64,000 bases of DNA from Nymphalis io (GCF_905147045.1 NC_065897.1:8633001-8697000); one strand, 5' to 3'; shown: positions 45,216 to 57,473, numbered from the stretch's first letter. The notes: generated by a model from the sequence alone, not told the origin. A program made the numbers and translations.

Positions 45216-46928
45216 TAAAAATATTTAAATTTCCTAATTTTGTCAAATTTGTCGACAAACAACTATAAAGTTATAATATTACTTCATAAATTTATAAGAA
45301 GCACGCTTACTTGCGCTTTTACTCTTGCTCTTAAAATATTTATATTGATAGGGAAATACAGACGCCGGAATAGCATTTCACACCTTGGCTATTCGCATCT
45401 AAAATGAGCGCTTCGTGCGAATAAATGGGATATCAATGACGTAACGACGAAGACCATCTAGACGTCTGGTAGTCCAATAATAAAATGATGGAAAGATTAA
45501 ATATGAATCCGAAAAACTTCATGAAGAACAATCTGTATGAAAACGATAGACATGTAATATTTAATATGATGAACAATATTTAATTACTGCGAGCTTATCA
45601 ACCTAATTCTAGTAACTATCTTTAAATAGCAGAAGATTGAACTTGTAATTTGAACTTAACCCATAAGTTTAAATTAGGAAAACCCGACATTTTATTGTTA
45701 ACGAGTTCCTGAAACATCACGAGCTTCAACTAGATAAGGAAAATCTATGTTCAACAACTTTTAATAGGAAATTCTATATACTGGATAAACTTAGTGGAAA
45801 AGTACAATTTTATATAAAAGTTTATTACGTGGAAATATTAAAATATCTCGTATACAGTACTACGTATTACAGAAATATAGAAACTATTATTACGTAAATT
45901 ATTTAACAAACGAAGTTTTCGTAATGAATTCGAATGGATTCGTGTGTGTTCACCTAATAAGAGAACTCTTCGAATTAGCTTCGATTCTTTCAGTCAGTCA
46001 AAACACTTTTTGCGAAGTTATATTTTAATAACTTTTGATAACAAATCAATCTTTTAATCAGACCTTCTGACATAGGTTTTTATACTTAAAATAAGTTCTC
46101 TGTCCTATTGGATACTGAAATGCATAAATTATTATTATTTCATTTCATTAATTATTAGAAATAATTTAAAATTATAATGATTTTTTAAATAATTAATGAA
46201 CTCAACAATAATTCCCGCGGGACATATATGATGTTCTAATCTGAGCTCCAAATCTTCTTGAGAGATTGGTAAGACTTTTTCGCGATACATTTTGGATCCT
46301 GTAGTTGATGGGCGTTAACGGTGCAAGGAGTGAGGAAACGGCTGATGTCTATTGTTGAGGTTAACTATTTTTAATCAGGTAGCCCATTTACTGCTATACT
46401 AAAATAAATAAAATAGATAATACTATTGTTTTATTATATGAGTAGTATTTAGAAATTTTTAAATAAATTTTACTTTTAGCATTGCCAGCAAAATTGACCA
46501 TCATCTACCTTACCAAAATTTATTAAATTATTTAAAAAATCATGGATTTGACAAGCACTATACTATCATTAAATAAAATGTAACTTTGCAGAGCATTTTT
46601 TAAGTGTTTCATTTATAAACGACTAGCAGAATATAAAAACGGATTTATCTTGAAAAAGTTCCCCTGCAATATCAAAGATACATTACCGTAGTGATTTCGG
46701 ATCTTGGAATGGAATCTCCTCTAGAGGAAAATATTATATTCTGTTAGAAATATTTTACGCAGTAATCAACCCAGTTCTTGTACTAACATTGAAAGGGCGC
46801 TGCTTTTGTAAATTAAAACAAATGAACAAAAAGTTCACTTCAAAGATTATATTTTCATCATGGGTTGAAAAAAAATTAACATGCACATAAATGTTTTTTT
46901 ATTGCAACCATTATTATAGAAAAATCTC
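45216..46928. other. AT-rich DNA, nothing recognised
   Basis: No gene is recognised. Short GC-richer patches at about 45350-45470 and 46210-46340 have no identity. Confidence 0.45.
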
Positions 46929-47246
46929 TTACTTATAAATGCATATAAACGCACAAAAATTCTTTCCCCTATAGTTTTTATTATATAAACTTAGCATTTG
47001 TTTCCGCGACAAAAATATAATTTCTATTAATTTATAGATCGCCTTCCTTTCTACGGTTTTATTAGCAGCAGTTCGCAATTTAACTGTTACAAAAACTTTA
47101 TAATATCCTTTTGTAATACTTGTCAAAAGTTCGGACGATGCAAATTTCGCGATCAATAGCTTTTGTAAACGGTTGCAAGTCAGTGGCGCTGTATTTGCTT
47201 CAGCAAGTAAACCAACGCTTGACTTTGAAGTGTCGATCAAAGACAT
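46929..47246 (-). CDS. Unrecognised 105-residue open frame, doubtful
   Basis: It starts with a true ATG (47246-47244) and opens MSLIDTSKSSVGLLAEANTA. No signal peptide, repeat or known motif is visible. The middle (ITKGYYKVFVTVKLRTAANK) is basic, and its first two-thirds is less AT-rich than its surroundings. An in-frame TGA lies four codons upstream of the ATG. A frame of this length is close to what chance would give in a window of this size. It could be a relic of a repeat rather than a gene. Confidence 0.15.
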   Translation of the reverse strand: MSLIDTSKSSVGLLAEANTAPLTCNRLQKLLIAKFASSELLTSITKGYYKVFVTVKLRTAANKTVERKAIYKLIEIIFLSRKQMLSLYNKNYRGKNFCAFICIYK

Positions 47247-47558
47247 TGGATGAAGTCAAAGTCGGTTGCGACCTCGAAGTTTTCCCATTTGCATCACTTA
47301 AAGCAAGGAAAGGCTTAAAGTGACGCCGTGATTAGCAACCTCTAGCAGAATCGGTCTTTGGTTTGTTTGTTCGTTATCTTTTTAGCCAAAAATCTTTTTA
47401 GTCAAAAATTTCGAAATCGAAAATATTACGATTTCGAAATTTTGTGATATTCTCTGCATTGTTATAATCTTTGCTTTGAATTATTATTATTATTATATAT
47501 TAATTATTATTATTTATAATATTATTTTTATCAATATAAACTGTAGAGTAGAGTAAGA

Positions 47559-47855
47559 GTAACAGCCTGTTAATGTCCCACTGCTGGGCTAAGGCCTCCT
47601 CTTCCTTTTAAGGAGAAGGTTTGGAACTTATTCCACCACGCTGCTCCAATGCGGGTTGGTAGAATACACATGTGGCAGAATTTCAATGAAATTAGACACA
47701 GGCAGGTTTCCTCGCGATGTTTTCCTTCACCGTCAAGCACGAGATGAATTATAAACACAAATTAAACACATGAAAATTCAGTGGTGCTTGCCCGGGTTTG
47801 AACCCACGATCATCAGTTAAGATTCACGCGTTCTAGCCACTAGGCCATCTCGGCT
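47559..47855 (-). mobile_element. tRNA-derived SINE, family A, full length
   Basis: A complete minus-strand copy: tail GTAACAGCCTGTTAATGTCC at the left, B box (GGGTTTGAACCC on plus) and the A box end TAGGCCATCTCGGCT at the right. Low divergence. No clear TSD was found. A minus-strand ORF here is a shadow. Confidence 0.9.
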
Positions 47856-47953
47856 TTTACTGTACTGTTTAGTAATTAACTAGACTATAGATCTTGAAAT
47901 CGAAAATCTCGAGACGGGTCATTAGAAATTTTTTTTTCTGACAAAAACAGGTG

Positions 47954-48160
47954 TTATTTTGTGAGACCGTGACCAGAAGTAAGATTTGTAAAGAGCCGAT
48001 CTCGATCAGCAGCATCGTCAGATGCTCTCTTATTTGCACTCCCCAATGAGACGAGCTTCACCTTGTGAGGAGGCTGCGAAATAGCTCTGAGACTTGTGTG
48101 CGTAAAAACGGCGGGATCGTTTTGATCGAACAGCGTGAGCCTCTCAAACCCGTAGTTAAA
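47954..48160 (-). other. Unrecognised 68-codon open frame without ATG, GC-richer
   Basis: The minus strand is open between an upstream TAA and the stop at 47954-47956. It reads LTLFDQNDPAVFTHTSLRAI early on and KVKLVSLGSANKRASDDAAD later. No start codon is present. It could be an exon, a retroelement coding fragment or chance. Base composition differs clearly from the AT-rich flanks. I do not recognise the protein. Confidence 0.25.
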
Positions 48161-50292
48161 TTAATGTTACTCACAAATTATATATTTTTGTGCACCAAAA
48201 CAGGCTCGTACTATACCAATACAATACAACTATAGTAATAAAATACAATACCTTGAGTGTCAAAAAAGAAAATGAAAAAGTGCTGTTGTGGACTTATTAA
48301 TAATTAGATATAACATAAAAATATTTAATACATATATTACAGTAGAACAAATATAGTAGGTAGATTGGTATGAAATTTATTAAATAATAGAGTAAACAAA
48401 ATAAATAAAAACGTTTTAGCAATGCAGTCATGCAAAGATATAAATCTTATTGAATTAAAGTTCACACGAAACATTCAATTCACTTAAAAGCTTATGTTTT
48501 TTCCCGCTTTTTCATTTTAATGAATTTATGTTACAATTTTCCAAATTGTACCATATTGTAATATTAAGAGCAATTGTATTTAATGATATTTTCTAAAAAA
48601 CATGACAGGCGCTGTAGAATATTATTTTCGATTTATTTGAGTATTCGAATTAATCTATGATATACTCGATGATTTTTAAGTAAGCAAGTATTTATGATAA
48701 TATACAGTATGGAGATTCCTTTATCCCTAAGTTGTAACAAAACGAAAAATGCGCACTAATTTTAAACCGCCATTTTGTTGGTGAAATAATTTACATCAAT
48801 TCGAATCACTTGGTGTTCTATATTTACAATAACTTAATCGAAGTTTTATAAAATCAGTTTTACTTATGGGTGTTTAATGTATTTTATAATGATCGCATAT
48901 GTTTTCGTTAAAGATATTAAAAGTAATCAGAGTATCAAAGGATTAAGCAGTGACGTTGGCAGAACATCAAATATTTGCTACCTGACAAAGAACTTGCTTT
49001 GTGTATTGCTAAAACCATTAATCACTCTAATATTTTACAGGGTGGCACAAAGAGCAATATTGCCTTTCTATCGTTGACGGCGCTTTACTCGAAAACACAC
49101 TGCTATAATGACCCGTTTAAGAGCTAAATGAAAATCGATAGTCATAAAATTATTAGCGCGCTTCGCACCGTTTCACAATTTAATAATAGACGATTATTTC
49201 AAAACTGCAATACTCATAGTATATCAATTCTAGTACCTTGTAAATATACATCTTACATTCTTTATGAATATTTCACAATAACTACCAATAAAAGCACAAT
49301 ACGTAAAACTCCATAAATGTTTGTCCTACTAGAAACGTCAAGTGATCAAGCATGTCATATATTGAATTCTATAGTAGCTTTATTAATCTACAACTTACAT
49401 TTTATCTATTTATAAATGTGAAACAATATGATGGCAAAAACAGCATTAAGGTTATTTTATTAAGTGAATCGCTACACATTTGCTATCCTAGGGAAATTTG
49501 TCTTTAAAAGTAAATAAATTGTATCTCAGCACATACCTTTTGCAAGGTTTCCCATTTTGCGAAATGAGTTTTGAGTTCGAATGTTGTAAGGAAGATAACA
49601 TGTCGCAAAGCCTTAAAGTTTTCATTAATTTAAAAATAAAATCTAATGTAAAATTATTTATATAGATTCTAATAAAATGGTCAAGATATAGAGAAGATGA
49701 GATAATGGAAACTGTGTTTGCTATTGAGCATTACACCCAGGTGACACCATCATCACGAGTGTGAAATAATAGAAAACAAAATATCAGGTGTATCGATATT
49801 TGTTTTATACAAAAGTTAATATAATTTTTGGAGATACTAAATAAATAAAATATAAATATAAAATATAATTTAGTACCTCTAAACCCAACAAAAATGTAAT
49901 CTAAAAAAATCAAATACGTTTCATATTATATTATAAATATTTTAACACTCGAAAGTATAAAATTACAATATTACTTACGTAAAAGAAAGGAACTGCTTTA
50001 TTTATTACATACAGTTAGTGTGTAAAAGGAATACTTTTTGCGAAAAGTTAATGTTTTTACTAACGAACAAACTTCATTTGCGAGTGAATAAAATTGTATA
50101 ACTGTGTCACTTTATTTCCGAGTGTAAAGTTTACTATAATTTGAACCAGAATAAGTTATCGTCGTGCCAAATATAGTTAAAACTTGAATGGTTTTCGCGT
50201 TACACTGGCAAACACATATGTGCGTTTTCAATTTTATCAAAAGTTTTTATACTGTGTGTGTAAAAAACTTATTTATATTCGTACCTTCATAT
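48161..50292. other. AT-rich DNA, nothing recognised
   Basis: Small plus-strand ORFs at 48877-49077 and 49128-49316 lack motifs and are AT-rich. No gene or repeat is recognised. Confidence 0.45.
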
Positions 50293-50567
50293 GAATAATA
50301 ATAATAATATCTTTGGACATTTTTTTACACACGACTATCTGATCCCAAATTAAGCTTGTACAAAGCTTGTGCTATGGAAACCAGACAACTGATATACTAC
50401 ATATACTATTTTTCTTTTGTTAATACATACTTATATAGATAATTACACCTAGACTCGGGACAAACAGACACATTCATGCACACAAATGTCTGTCCTGGGT
50501 GGGAATCGAACCCACAACCTTCGGCGTGTAAGGCAAGTATCTACCAACCACGCCAACCGGCTCGTCA
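50293..50567 (-). mobile_element. tRNA-derived SINE, family C
   Basis: A minus-strand copy of the family at 57201-57473. Its head (plus strand CCACGCCAACCGGCTCGTCA) is at the right and the B box (GGGAATCGAACCC) is perfect. The body has CTATGGAAACCAGACAACTG, and an ATT/AAT-rich tail lies at the left. The 60-codon ORF over it is a shadow. Confidence 0.88.
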
Positions 50568-50654
50568 AATGTATATAATAATATTTTAATATAAGTATCT
50601 TTATAATAATCATAACACTAATAATGGCCACCTCACTAAATATGTTCTGCGATT

Positions 50655-51257
50655 GTCAATCTCAATATCAAATAAAATAAAAACGTACTATTCAACTATT
50701 TGTAGTTTACAAATAATAAAAGGTAAATAATAGACTAACGTAAGCGTAGTATTGTTCGCTGCCGTTATCCGTGATTCGCTCACAGTGCGGCATTTTACTT
50801 ACTTTTTGCGTTATTATGCCAGTCCTAACTTCTAAATGAAAGGTCCGATTCTAATAATTTGAAAAGGAAATCACATTTTTATTATCAACCTATATCATAG
50901 AGCTATTTAATATTTTTTTAATTAATTAATATAATAGAATGTAATCATCTTTCGATTCTACCCTTGTTTTTTATTGACTAATGTAAACAAAAAATTGTTA
51001 TTGTGATGTAATATATAATAGTTAGATGTGTTAACCTCGCGGATTTTTTTGTAGGTAATAATGAGTTCTAAAAACATGCATTAGGCATCATCAATAGTCT
51101 TCGCAGCGCACGCCAAATAATGTTTTTTATAGGAAAAAAAATATATACCTTGGGATACATTATTGCAATTTTCGTAGAACTCAATTTTTTTTTAAATAAA
51201 ATATAGCTTTTTTTACTCACTGATTATAATTAGCTTTCTGTAGGTAAAAGAATTAAA
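50655..51257 (-). repeat. Interspersed repeat, inverted partner of 23.7 kb
   Basis: The reverse complement matches 23745-24345 throughout, with many substitutions and indels. No coding sequence. Confidence 0.7.
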
Positions 51258-51292
51258 AAAATATTTAAAAACGGCTTAAATACAATCGGGTA

Positions 51293-51415
51293 AGATATTT
51301 TCCTGTAGCGAAATGGAGCCTTTATTTTAAGTCTGAACTCTAGCAATACATCGGTGCATAGCACACAATCAATCCGCATTCAATTCCATGCAGTAGTTTT
51401 TGCGTGATGCACCAC
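51293..51415 (+). repeat. Interspersed repeat, shared with 8.4 kb
   Basis: It carries AAGATATTTTCCTG, AATGGAGCCT, CAATACATCGGTG and AGTTTTTGCGTGATGC, as at 8437-8610, but ends just after this last block. Confidence 0.6.
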
Positions 51416-52599
51416 TCTTAAGAATTGCCTCAAATTTTGCATGTAGATAAAGTTATTCTTTTTATGTGTATTTCCTCAAAAAATGGGATTTTTACAAAAA
51501 AATCTTTTTGTACAAACAAATTATTATTACAGCTGACTGCAGCTGGGTACTACGCCTAACGCCTACTTACTATTTAACTACATAAACAATAACTATAAAG
51601 ATGTCTCTACCAAAAAAAAACAGAGCACTATAGCCAGCTATACCGAAATCATGGTATATTTCTTGTATAATACCAATTCTTTATGATAATGGTAAAAAGC
51701 ATATTTAAGAGTAAATTTAAATTATGTAGTAATGTATTAAACCTTGTAATGAACGGAGACTGTACTCATGTAGATATTGACGAATTAAGTGAGGGAAAAA
51801 TATACGAGAATTTACCAACTGTTAATCAAAATAGCTTGAAGCGCTTAGGAAACAACTAATAAAATACACACACTAATATAAAACCCTGAATACTTACGTG
51901 GTTGGTAACCTACATTTATGTATGTTATAACGAGTTTATATGTTCCTTTATATATTCAACCTTTCATACTTTTATATTAAAAAAAAAATATATATTTCAC
52001 AAAACTAAACCTAAAAACTAATATAAACCATTTAACAATAATACTAAATAATACCTACTTAATAAATAGGATTTCGTTCTGTTGAGCTCTTAAATAAAAG
52101 AAGGTTTAATTATAATTTGACAAAAATAATAAAACTAATAAATAGGTAAAAAAACTGTAAGTAAACTGCGCTTAAAACGAATGCCACTAAGTTAGTAGCT
52201 TAACATGCATAAGTGGTTTAAAAGTTATATATATAAGATAGGTAAATATTGAAACCTATGTGACACAAATGATTTGATTTTATTGATGATTTAGCATCGT
52301 TTAAACGATTACAACGAAAGTTGGCACATTTATGTACATATATATCACGTATTTTTTATGGAGAAAGTTTTTATAGTATCCACTTTGCACTTTGTCCTCC
52401 CTAGATAAACTTACATACCATTCAACCGGACGCGGTAAAATTTAATATGTATATTTATACTAAAGACCAACGTAAGCCTGGTTTCTTTAGTTTAGTTATA
52501 AATTCAATTAGGGGGATGTAAATTTAAAAAAAATATATTATTTTTGTACTATATTTTTTTTTCAATGATTATAATAACATGTATGAAATAATTATTTAG

Positions 52600-52740
52600 G
52601 CGCTCTCGTATAATTTCTGCTCAGTCCGAGTTTTGATTGTGACGTCACTTCGCCCATTCGTTATTGCGGGCGACTCTTTTGCGATACGCGCGTTGATAAT
52701 TTCGTATTTATTTTATCCCTCTTTGTGATTTGACGCCCCA
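52600..52740. promoter_or_regulatory. Possible promoter-like CpG-rich patch
   Basis: In otherwise AT-rich DNA this stretch contains CTCAGTCC (initiator-like), a perfect CRE-type palindrome TGACGTCA (about 52640) and several CpGs (TTGCGGGCGACTC, GCGATACGCGCG). No exon or ORF is visible next to it. It could equally be a decayed repeat. Confidence 0.2.
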
Positions 52741-52895
52741 AATACATTCTTTCACATATAATAATATTAGAACCATTATTAATATATTATTTAATGCTAA
52801 AATAAGAGTAGTATTTTCATGAATACTTACAAATAATCTACCGAAAGTCGATCTTATGATTGCGGATTCTATCACAAATCATGCGAAATATATTT

Positions 52896-52985
52896 AGTGA
52901 GCTTATTATTTATTAATCTTTTGTTTTCATTAACGTATTAATGTATTTGCATTAACAAAAGATTAAAATAAACAATAATAATAAG
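52896..52985. repeat. Inverted repeat, 13-bp perfect core
   Basis: TTAATCTTTTGTT (52913-52925) pairs with AACAAAAGATTAA (52954-52966). Looser pairing continues outward (TTATTATT against AATAATAA). Confidence 0.7.
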
Positions 52986-53302
52986 ATATTGATCATAACT
53001 GTGATCGACAAGAAGTCCGTACTCTTAATGTAGAAATACTAGTGCTTTCCGCTTTCGATAGAAGATAATATCGATATAGAATATAGTTTACATTTGCTAT
53101 ATTTTAATTTTACATACTCAATTCGGGGCGCGATGGTTACGATATAGAGCTACGGCATATTATCGTTAATTTGCTTGTGATGAAAGTGCAAATAAAATTA
53201 ACAATCTCGAATGTGAAGGATGCAAACATACTATTCCATTTGTCACATAGCGATGTAAGGAGCCTACTTGTAATTAAATTAACTGTTACTGGAAGAAACC
53301 TT

Positions 53303-54337
53303 TTTTATGTAAAAGGGGGGCAAACAAGCAGGAGGCTCACTTGATGGAAAGTGATTACCATTGTCCAAGGACACCTGCAACACCGGAGTGTTTGTAGGTG
53401 CATTGTCGGCCTTTAAGGAATGAGTAGACTTAGGTTTTTCTTGAAGGTTTCTATGTCATAACGGTTCGAAAAAGTCGCCGGGTAATATGGTTTCGCAGAG
53501 GGGTTGTGCGAAGCAGGAAATGCTTTAAAAATAGCGCTGTAGTAGTAGTTTTCCAGACATCGAGATGGTATGGATGGAATTTAGAATTTAGACGCGATTT
53601 CCGGTGTTGAAATTCAGCGCATGGGATTAATCTAAGCCGTTCCTCAGACTATTCCCCGTAAAAGATGCGATAGAAGATAACATCTCTCCCGCCCAGAGAT
53701 GAGAGCATGTGGTGCTAAATTTTTGCCTTGTAGCATTTTAGGCAAAGAGACGACGTGAAGTACTGACTTACCTTTTTGAGCACACAAAGCTTTTAGATGC
53801 TAATTTGGCTTCACCTTTCAATAGACCGTGAAACCTAACGCCCCGATACTGGATTTGGTAGCGAGGTGGTATTCTCAAAATGAGGGGATTATGATAAAAG
53901 GTGTCATTTTAGAAGTCATCGCGCAAACTTGTGATTTCAAACACAAGTTTATACTCATCGACGTGTTCCCGACAAATATTAACGCGGCCGGTGTACAGTC
54001 TCGTTCAGTGCTGTCGTCTTCCAACATTGAATGTTGCTAATTTGTACATGTCATTAATATGCAGAAGAAGCAGAGTAAGTTATAACACAAAGCCTTGTGG
54101 AACACCAGAATTGACGAATATTAAGTAAGAGCATGCACCGTCGACAATGATCTTGATGGTCCGATTTGGCAAAATTGGTGATCCAGTTGCTATTTCCTGG
54201 GAAGCCCAATCAAAGGCTTTTTCTATGTACAGACTAACCGCTAATTTTGTTGTAGTTGAGTCCAAGAGGTAGCCTCTTAGACTCAACTGCTTCAGCGCAT
54301 CGGTCAGGTAAACTGGAAGATCACCAGTGGTAGCTTA
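53303..54337 (-). mobile_element. CR1/jockey-type LINE, decayed 3' half
   Basis: The minus strand contains TTGDLPVYLTDALKQLSLRG, LAVSLYIEKAFDWASQE and then FVNSGVPQGFVL with HINDM nearby, the RT blocks around the catalytic region. The remaining kilobase is frameshifted. The 3' end at the left reads on the element strand CACTTTCCATCAAGTGAGCC then CCTGCTTGTTTGCCCCCC and TACATAAAAAA. That is the same type of tail as family B SINEs. Very degenerate, so old. Confidence 0.75.
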
Positions 54338-55635
54338 ACATTTAATTCAATACTGTAACATGGTAATTCAAAAGTACCCTTATAAGCCTATTTGTATAAA
54401 GAATTAATTGATTTCATTTGTATCACACGTACTATATTAGACTATATATTTGACTTTCAAAGAAACAAATTATGGTAAAAATGTATTTCAATGGGTCACA
54501 GTCATTACGGTGAAAAAAACCGTATACTACGTACGTATATTATATATTGGCGATACGGCGTTGTTCAAATTATCTTCAAAATTAACAATAAATTTAAAAT
54601 TAACGTTGAAATGCAGTTTTCATCGATACAAACTCTTATGACAACACTATCGGTATTCAACGTATCAAGGCCGTATTACGAACATTCTGAATTATGTTTA
54701 TATTAAGGGAATATCTATAACTAGTCTGTAAAAATTAATTATTTGATTAATTAATTATTTTAACTAAAAACTTATAAATACGACAAATTTTACTACTAAG
54801 GTCCTTACATTAAAATTCTCATCACGAAAATATATATATGGACAAAGTATTTTTCCCGAGTTCTATTTTTTGTTCAGAAAATAATTTAAGAACTCGTAAC
54901 TTTAAAAAATTGTCAAAAATTCATTTTTACAGATTATGTAAAAATTCTTCGTCAGTATTTTTTATATTTGAATATGATTTTTTGAGATCATAAAAAATAA
55001 GCTCATCTTCCTAATTCCTTTGATGATATAAAAAAGCTGACGTTTGCCCAGATTGCACTATTACAATCGACATTCCAACATTGTACGTACACATAACTGA
55101 TCTTTTGATACTGTATTGAAAGATACATATCCAACCATTCAATATAATGTCGCAATAATTTTAAGCACACATGTATTTACGAGACCGGGTCCTCACTACG
55201 TAGATCCTTCGAAAGGCCTTTATCGGGTCGTAAAATTTATTTCATGTTTTACGAACTTTTTCTAGGAAACTGTAAGTTGTTCGACGGGCACCCTTCAAAA
55301 TTATTTTCTAAGCTTTCCCTCGACTTTTCTGTTCACTTTACGTTTAAGGTACTGGCGATAAAATGTGCTCTTTATACGATATTGAATAAATTTTGTTATG
55401 ATCCCTTTTTTTCTTTAACCGAGAAAATTCAGGATTAATAATAGGATAATCCAAGAATGAACACTCGACCCTTTTGAATATTATATGTTAAATAATTTTA
55501 GTTCTTGAACACTAGTTCAATTGATCCATATTTCTTGTAATTTTTGTAAAAAAAAAGTACCACGTAACTATAAATTCCAAATTTATATTACATTACCTTT
55601 TTTTATATAATATGCAGGGGTAATTTATGCATTGG
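54338..55635. other. AT-rich DNA, nothing recognised
   Basis: Two overlapping plus-strand ORFs at 54450-54706 have no motif. No gene or repeat is recognised. Confidence 0.45.
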
Positions 55636-55712
55636 TAAATGGGCCACCTCATGGTGGGTGGTCACCACTGCCCATAGACATTGGCGATGTAAGAAATATT
55701 AACCATTCTATA
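55636..55712 (-). mobile_element. SINE-like element, family B, short old fragment
   Basis: The reverse complement gives TTCTTACATCGCCAATGTC and GGTGACCACCCACCATGAGG then TGGCCC, the 3' portion of family B. Confidence 0.65.
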
Positions 55713-56127
55713 AATCCGCCGGCTCTACTGACTTCAGCTACTTTAAGACTATTATTTATATTTAGAAAATATATTTAATCGCTACATTTACAGTTCAATA
55801 GCTTTTCTCCTCTGTTTGTCAACTGTTTTTTTTTTGTTGTTTAGATCTTTAGTGTTAATAATGAAAAAAAAAAAATGGAAGAAAGAGTATAAAAAAATGT
55901 GCCAATTCATAAATGTTTTCCTTAAGTAAATGAAATTATGGATAAAAATATTCTCGTGAATCAGGGTTATAAATAAAAAAAAACACAAGGATCAATTTAA
56001 GGTTCTTCCATCCAATGTTAATTGTATTATAAGTGTTATAATTTTGTTTTTAACAATTTTTATTAAACTGCGATTTGTATAAAAAACTAAATGTGTAGTG
56101 AACTATGTTTACTTTCAAAAGTCCAAA
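55713..56127. other. AT-rich DNA, nothing recognised
   Basis: No gene or repeat is recognised. Confidence 0.4.
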
Positions 56128-56590
56128 ACCTTTATTCGATATAGAAGCGTTACACTTACTTATTTACTGTCATAAATCTACCACTGGCTCGGAAATAACA
56201 CATAAACACTTTAAACCTGAGAAGAACCGACGAAAGAAACTCAGCGGTTTTTTTATATATCATATTTTACAATCATAGGCAATACACATTAACAGAATAA
56301 TATTTTTTTATTTGAAGCCAAGGTGTGCAATCATCTAAAATGTCATTGGTTGTGTAATATTCATGTCATTGGTTGTGTATATATCACAAAAGCGTTCCTT
56401 AACGATTCTTTTAAATTTCACAATTGAATATTTTTGAACGTTTTCTGGGATCCTGTTGAAGAAGCGTATACATTGTCCCATAAAAGACTTACTGAACCCG
56501 TGTAATCTGGTAATAGTAGTTGTAAATTTATATTTGTTCTTGATGTTAACAGTATGTACGTTATAATTTCTGGGAAAATCTTTTATATAT
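56128..56590 (-). mobile_element. Decayed LINE-like 3' fragment
   Basis: CTGAGAAGAACCGACGAAAG then AAACTCAGCGG is a phrase that I recall from 3' regions of Lepidopteran LINEs on the reverse strand. GATCCTGTTGAAGAAGCGTA and CCCATAAAAGACTTACTGAA further along look like eroded antisense coding sequence. Clade unknown. Confidence 0.4.
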
Positions 56591-56824
56591 ATGAAACAGT
56601 ATCAAATATATCTTGAGAAGTGACAGTCAATATTAAAATTTCTTTAAATTTACATCTTAATTAATTTTATTGTTTTGACATATTATTACAACGGGTAGTT
56701 GAGTAGGTTCTTTGAAAATAATACCTATTTATTTTCGATTTATAACTAACTTTGTAAGTTAAAGTTTATAGGTTAGGTAGGAATTTCGTATGCGTATTTT
56801 TTTGTTTTCATGGTTTCGTTAAAT

Positions 56825-56854
56825 TTATACTTAGTCGTAATCGACTAAGTATAA
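56825..56854. repeat. Perfect 13-bp inverted repeat, 4-base loop
   Basis: TTATACTTAGTCG and CGACTAAGTATAA flank TAAT. It lies inside the Helitron-like repeat copy 1. Confidence 0.85.
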
Positions 56855-57200
56855 CTTCGTTTGTCAAACTAATGTTCAAGTTCAAGCCTTAAATATATAC
56901 AAATAATAATTAAAAATAGTACAAATCGTGACCAATCCACGCGGATTGGTGGCAAGAATGCTAGCGTTATAGAAATTCTCCTTTGAATCGCAATTCCGAT
57001 TCTTTGGGCGAAAAATGAACCAGGTAGCCGGTTAAATGATAATAAGTACTTATAGAAAAAAAAAACGTTTTAGTTTTAAAAGGACACAATTTCCTGTGAA
57101 GGTACGAAATAAAGCACAGGGAAAGACATTCACGTATATCGGAATAGTTTAAAGGGAATGATGTTTTTCTCATGTATCATTCCAAATTGTTTGTTGCCCT

Positions 57201-57473
57201 AGTTGACGAGCCGGTTGGCGTGGTTGGTGGATGCTTGCCTTTCACGCCGAAGGTTGTGGGTTCGATTCCCACCCAGGACAGATATTTGTGTGCATGAACA
57301 TATCTGTTTGTCCTGAGTCTGGTTGTAATTATCTTTATAAGTATGTATTTACAAAAGAAAAATAGTATATGTAGTATATCAGTTGTCTGGTTTCCATAGC
57401 ACAAGCTCTGTACAAGCTTAATTTGGGAGCAGATGGCCGTGTGTGAAAAATGTCCTAGGATATTATTATTATT
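57201..57473 (+). mobile_element. tRNA-derived SINE, family C, exact ends known
   Basis: The head has an A-box-like TGGCGTGGTTGGTGG and a perfect B box GGGTTCGATTCCC (57258-57270). The tail is (ATT)n. Comparison with the empty copy near 61150 (TTGTTGCCCT joined directly to ATCTAGATCCG) places the insertion at 57201-57473, with no obvious target duplication. The minus-strand ORF over it is a shadow. Confidence 0.92.

Larger units (their letters stand above)
51416..53302. other. AT-rich DNA with one GC-richer patch
   Basis: No gene is recognised. The patch at 52600-52740 is listed separately. Confidence 0.45.

Noticed and set aside
53288..54320. ACTGGAAGA on both sides of the LINE at 53.3-54.3 kb as a TSD
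   Set aside because: The right copy lies within the RT coding sequence (DLPVYL), so it is not outside the element; the match is probably chance.
57201..57280. A possible real tRNA gene at the family C head
   Set aside because: The A and B boxes are good, but the sequence continues into a SINE body present again at 50.3 kb, and a full cloverleaf was not evident.
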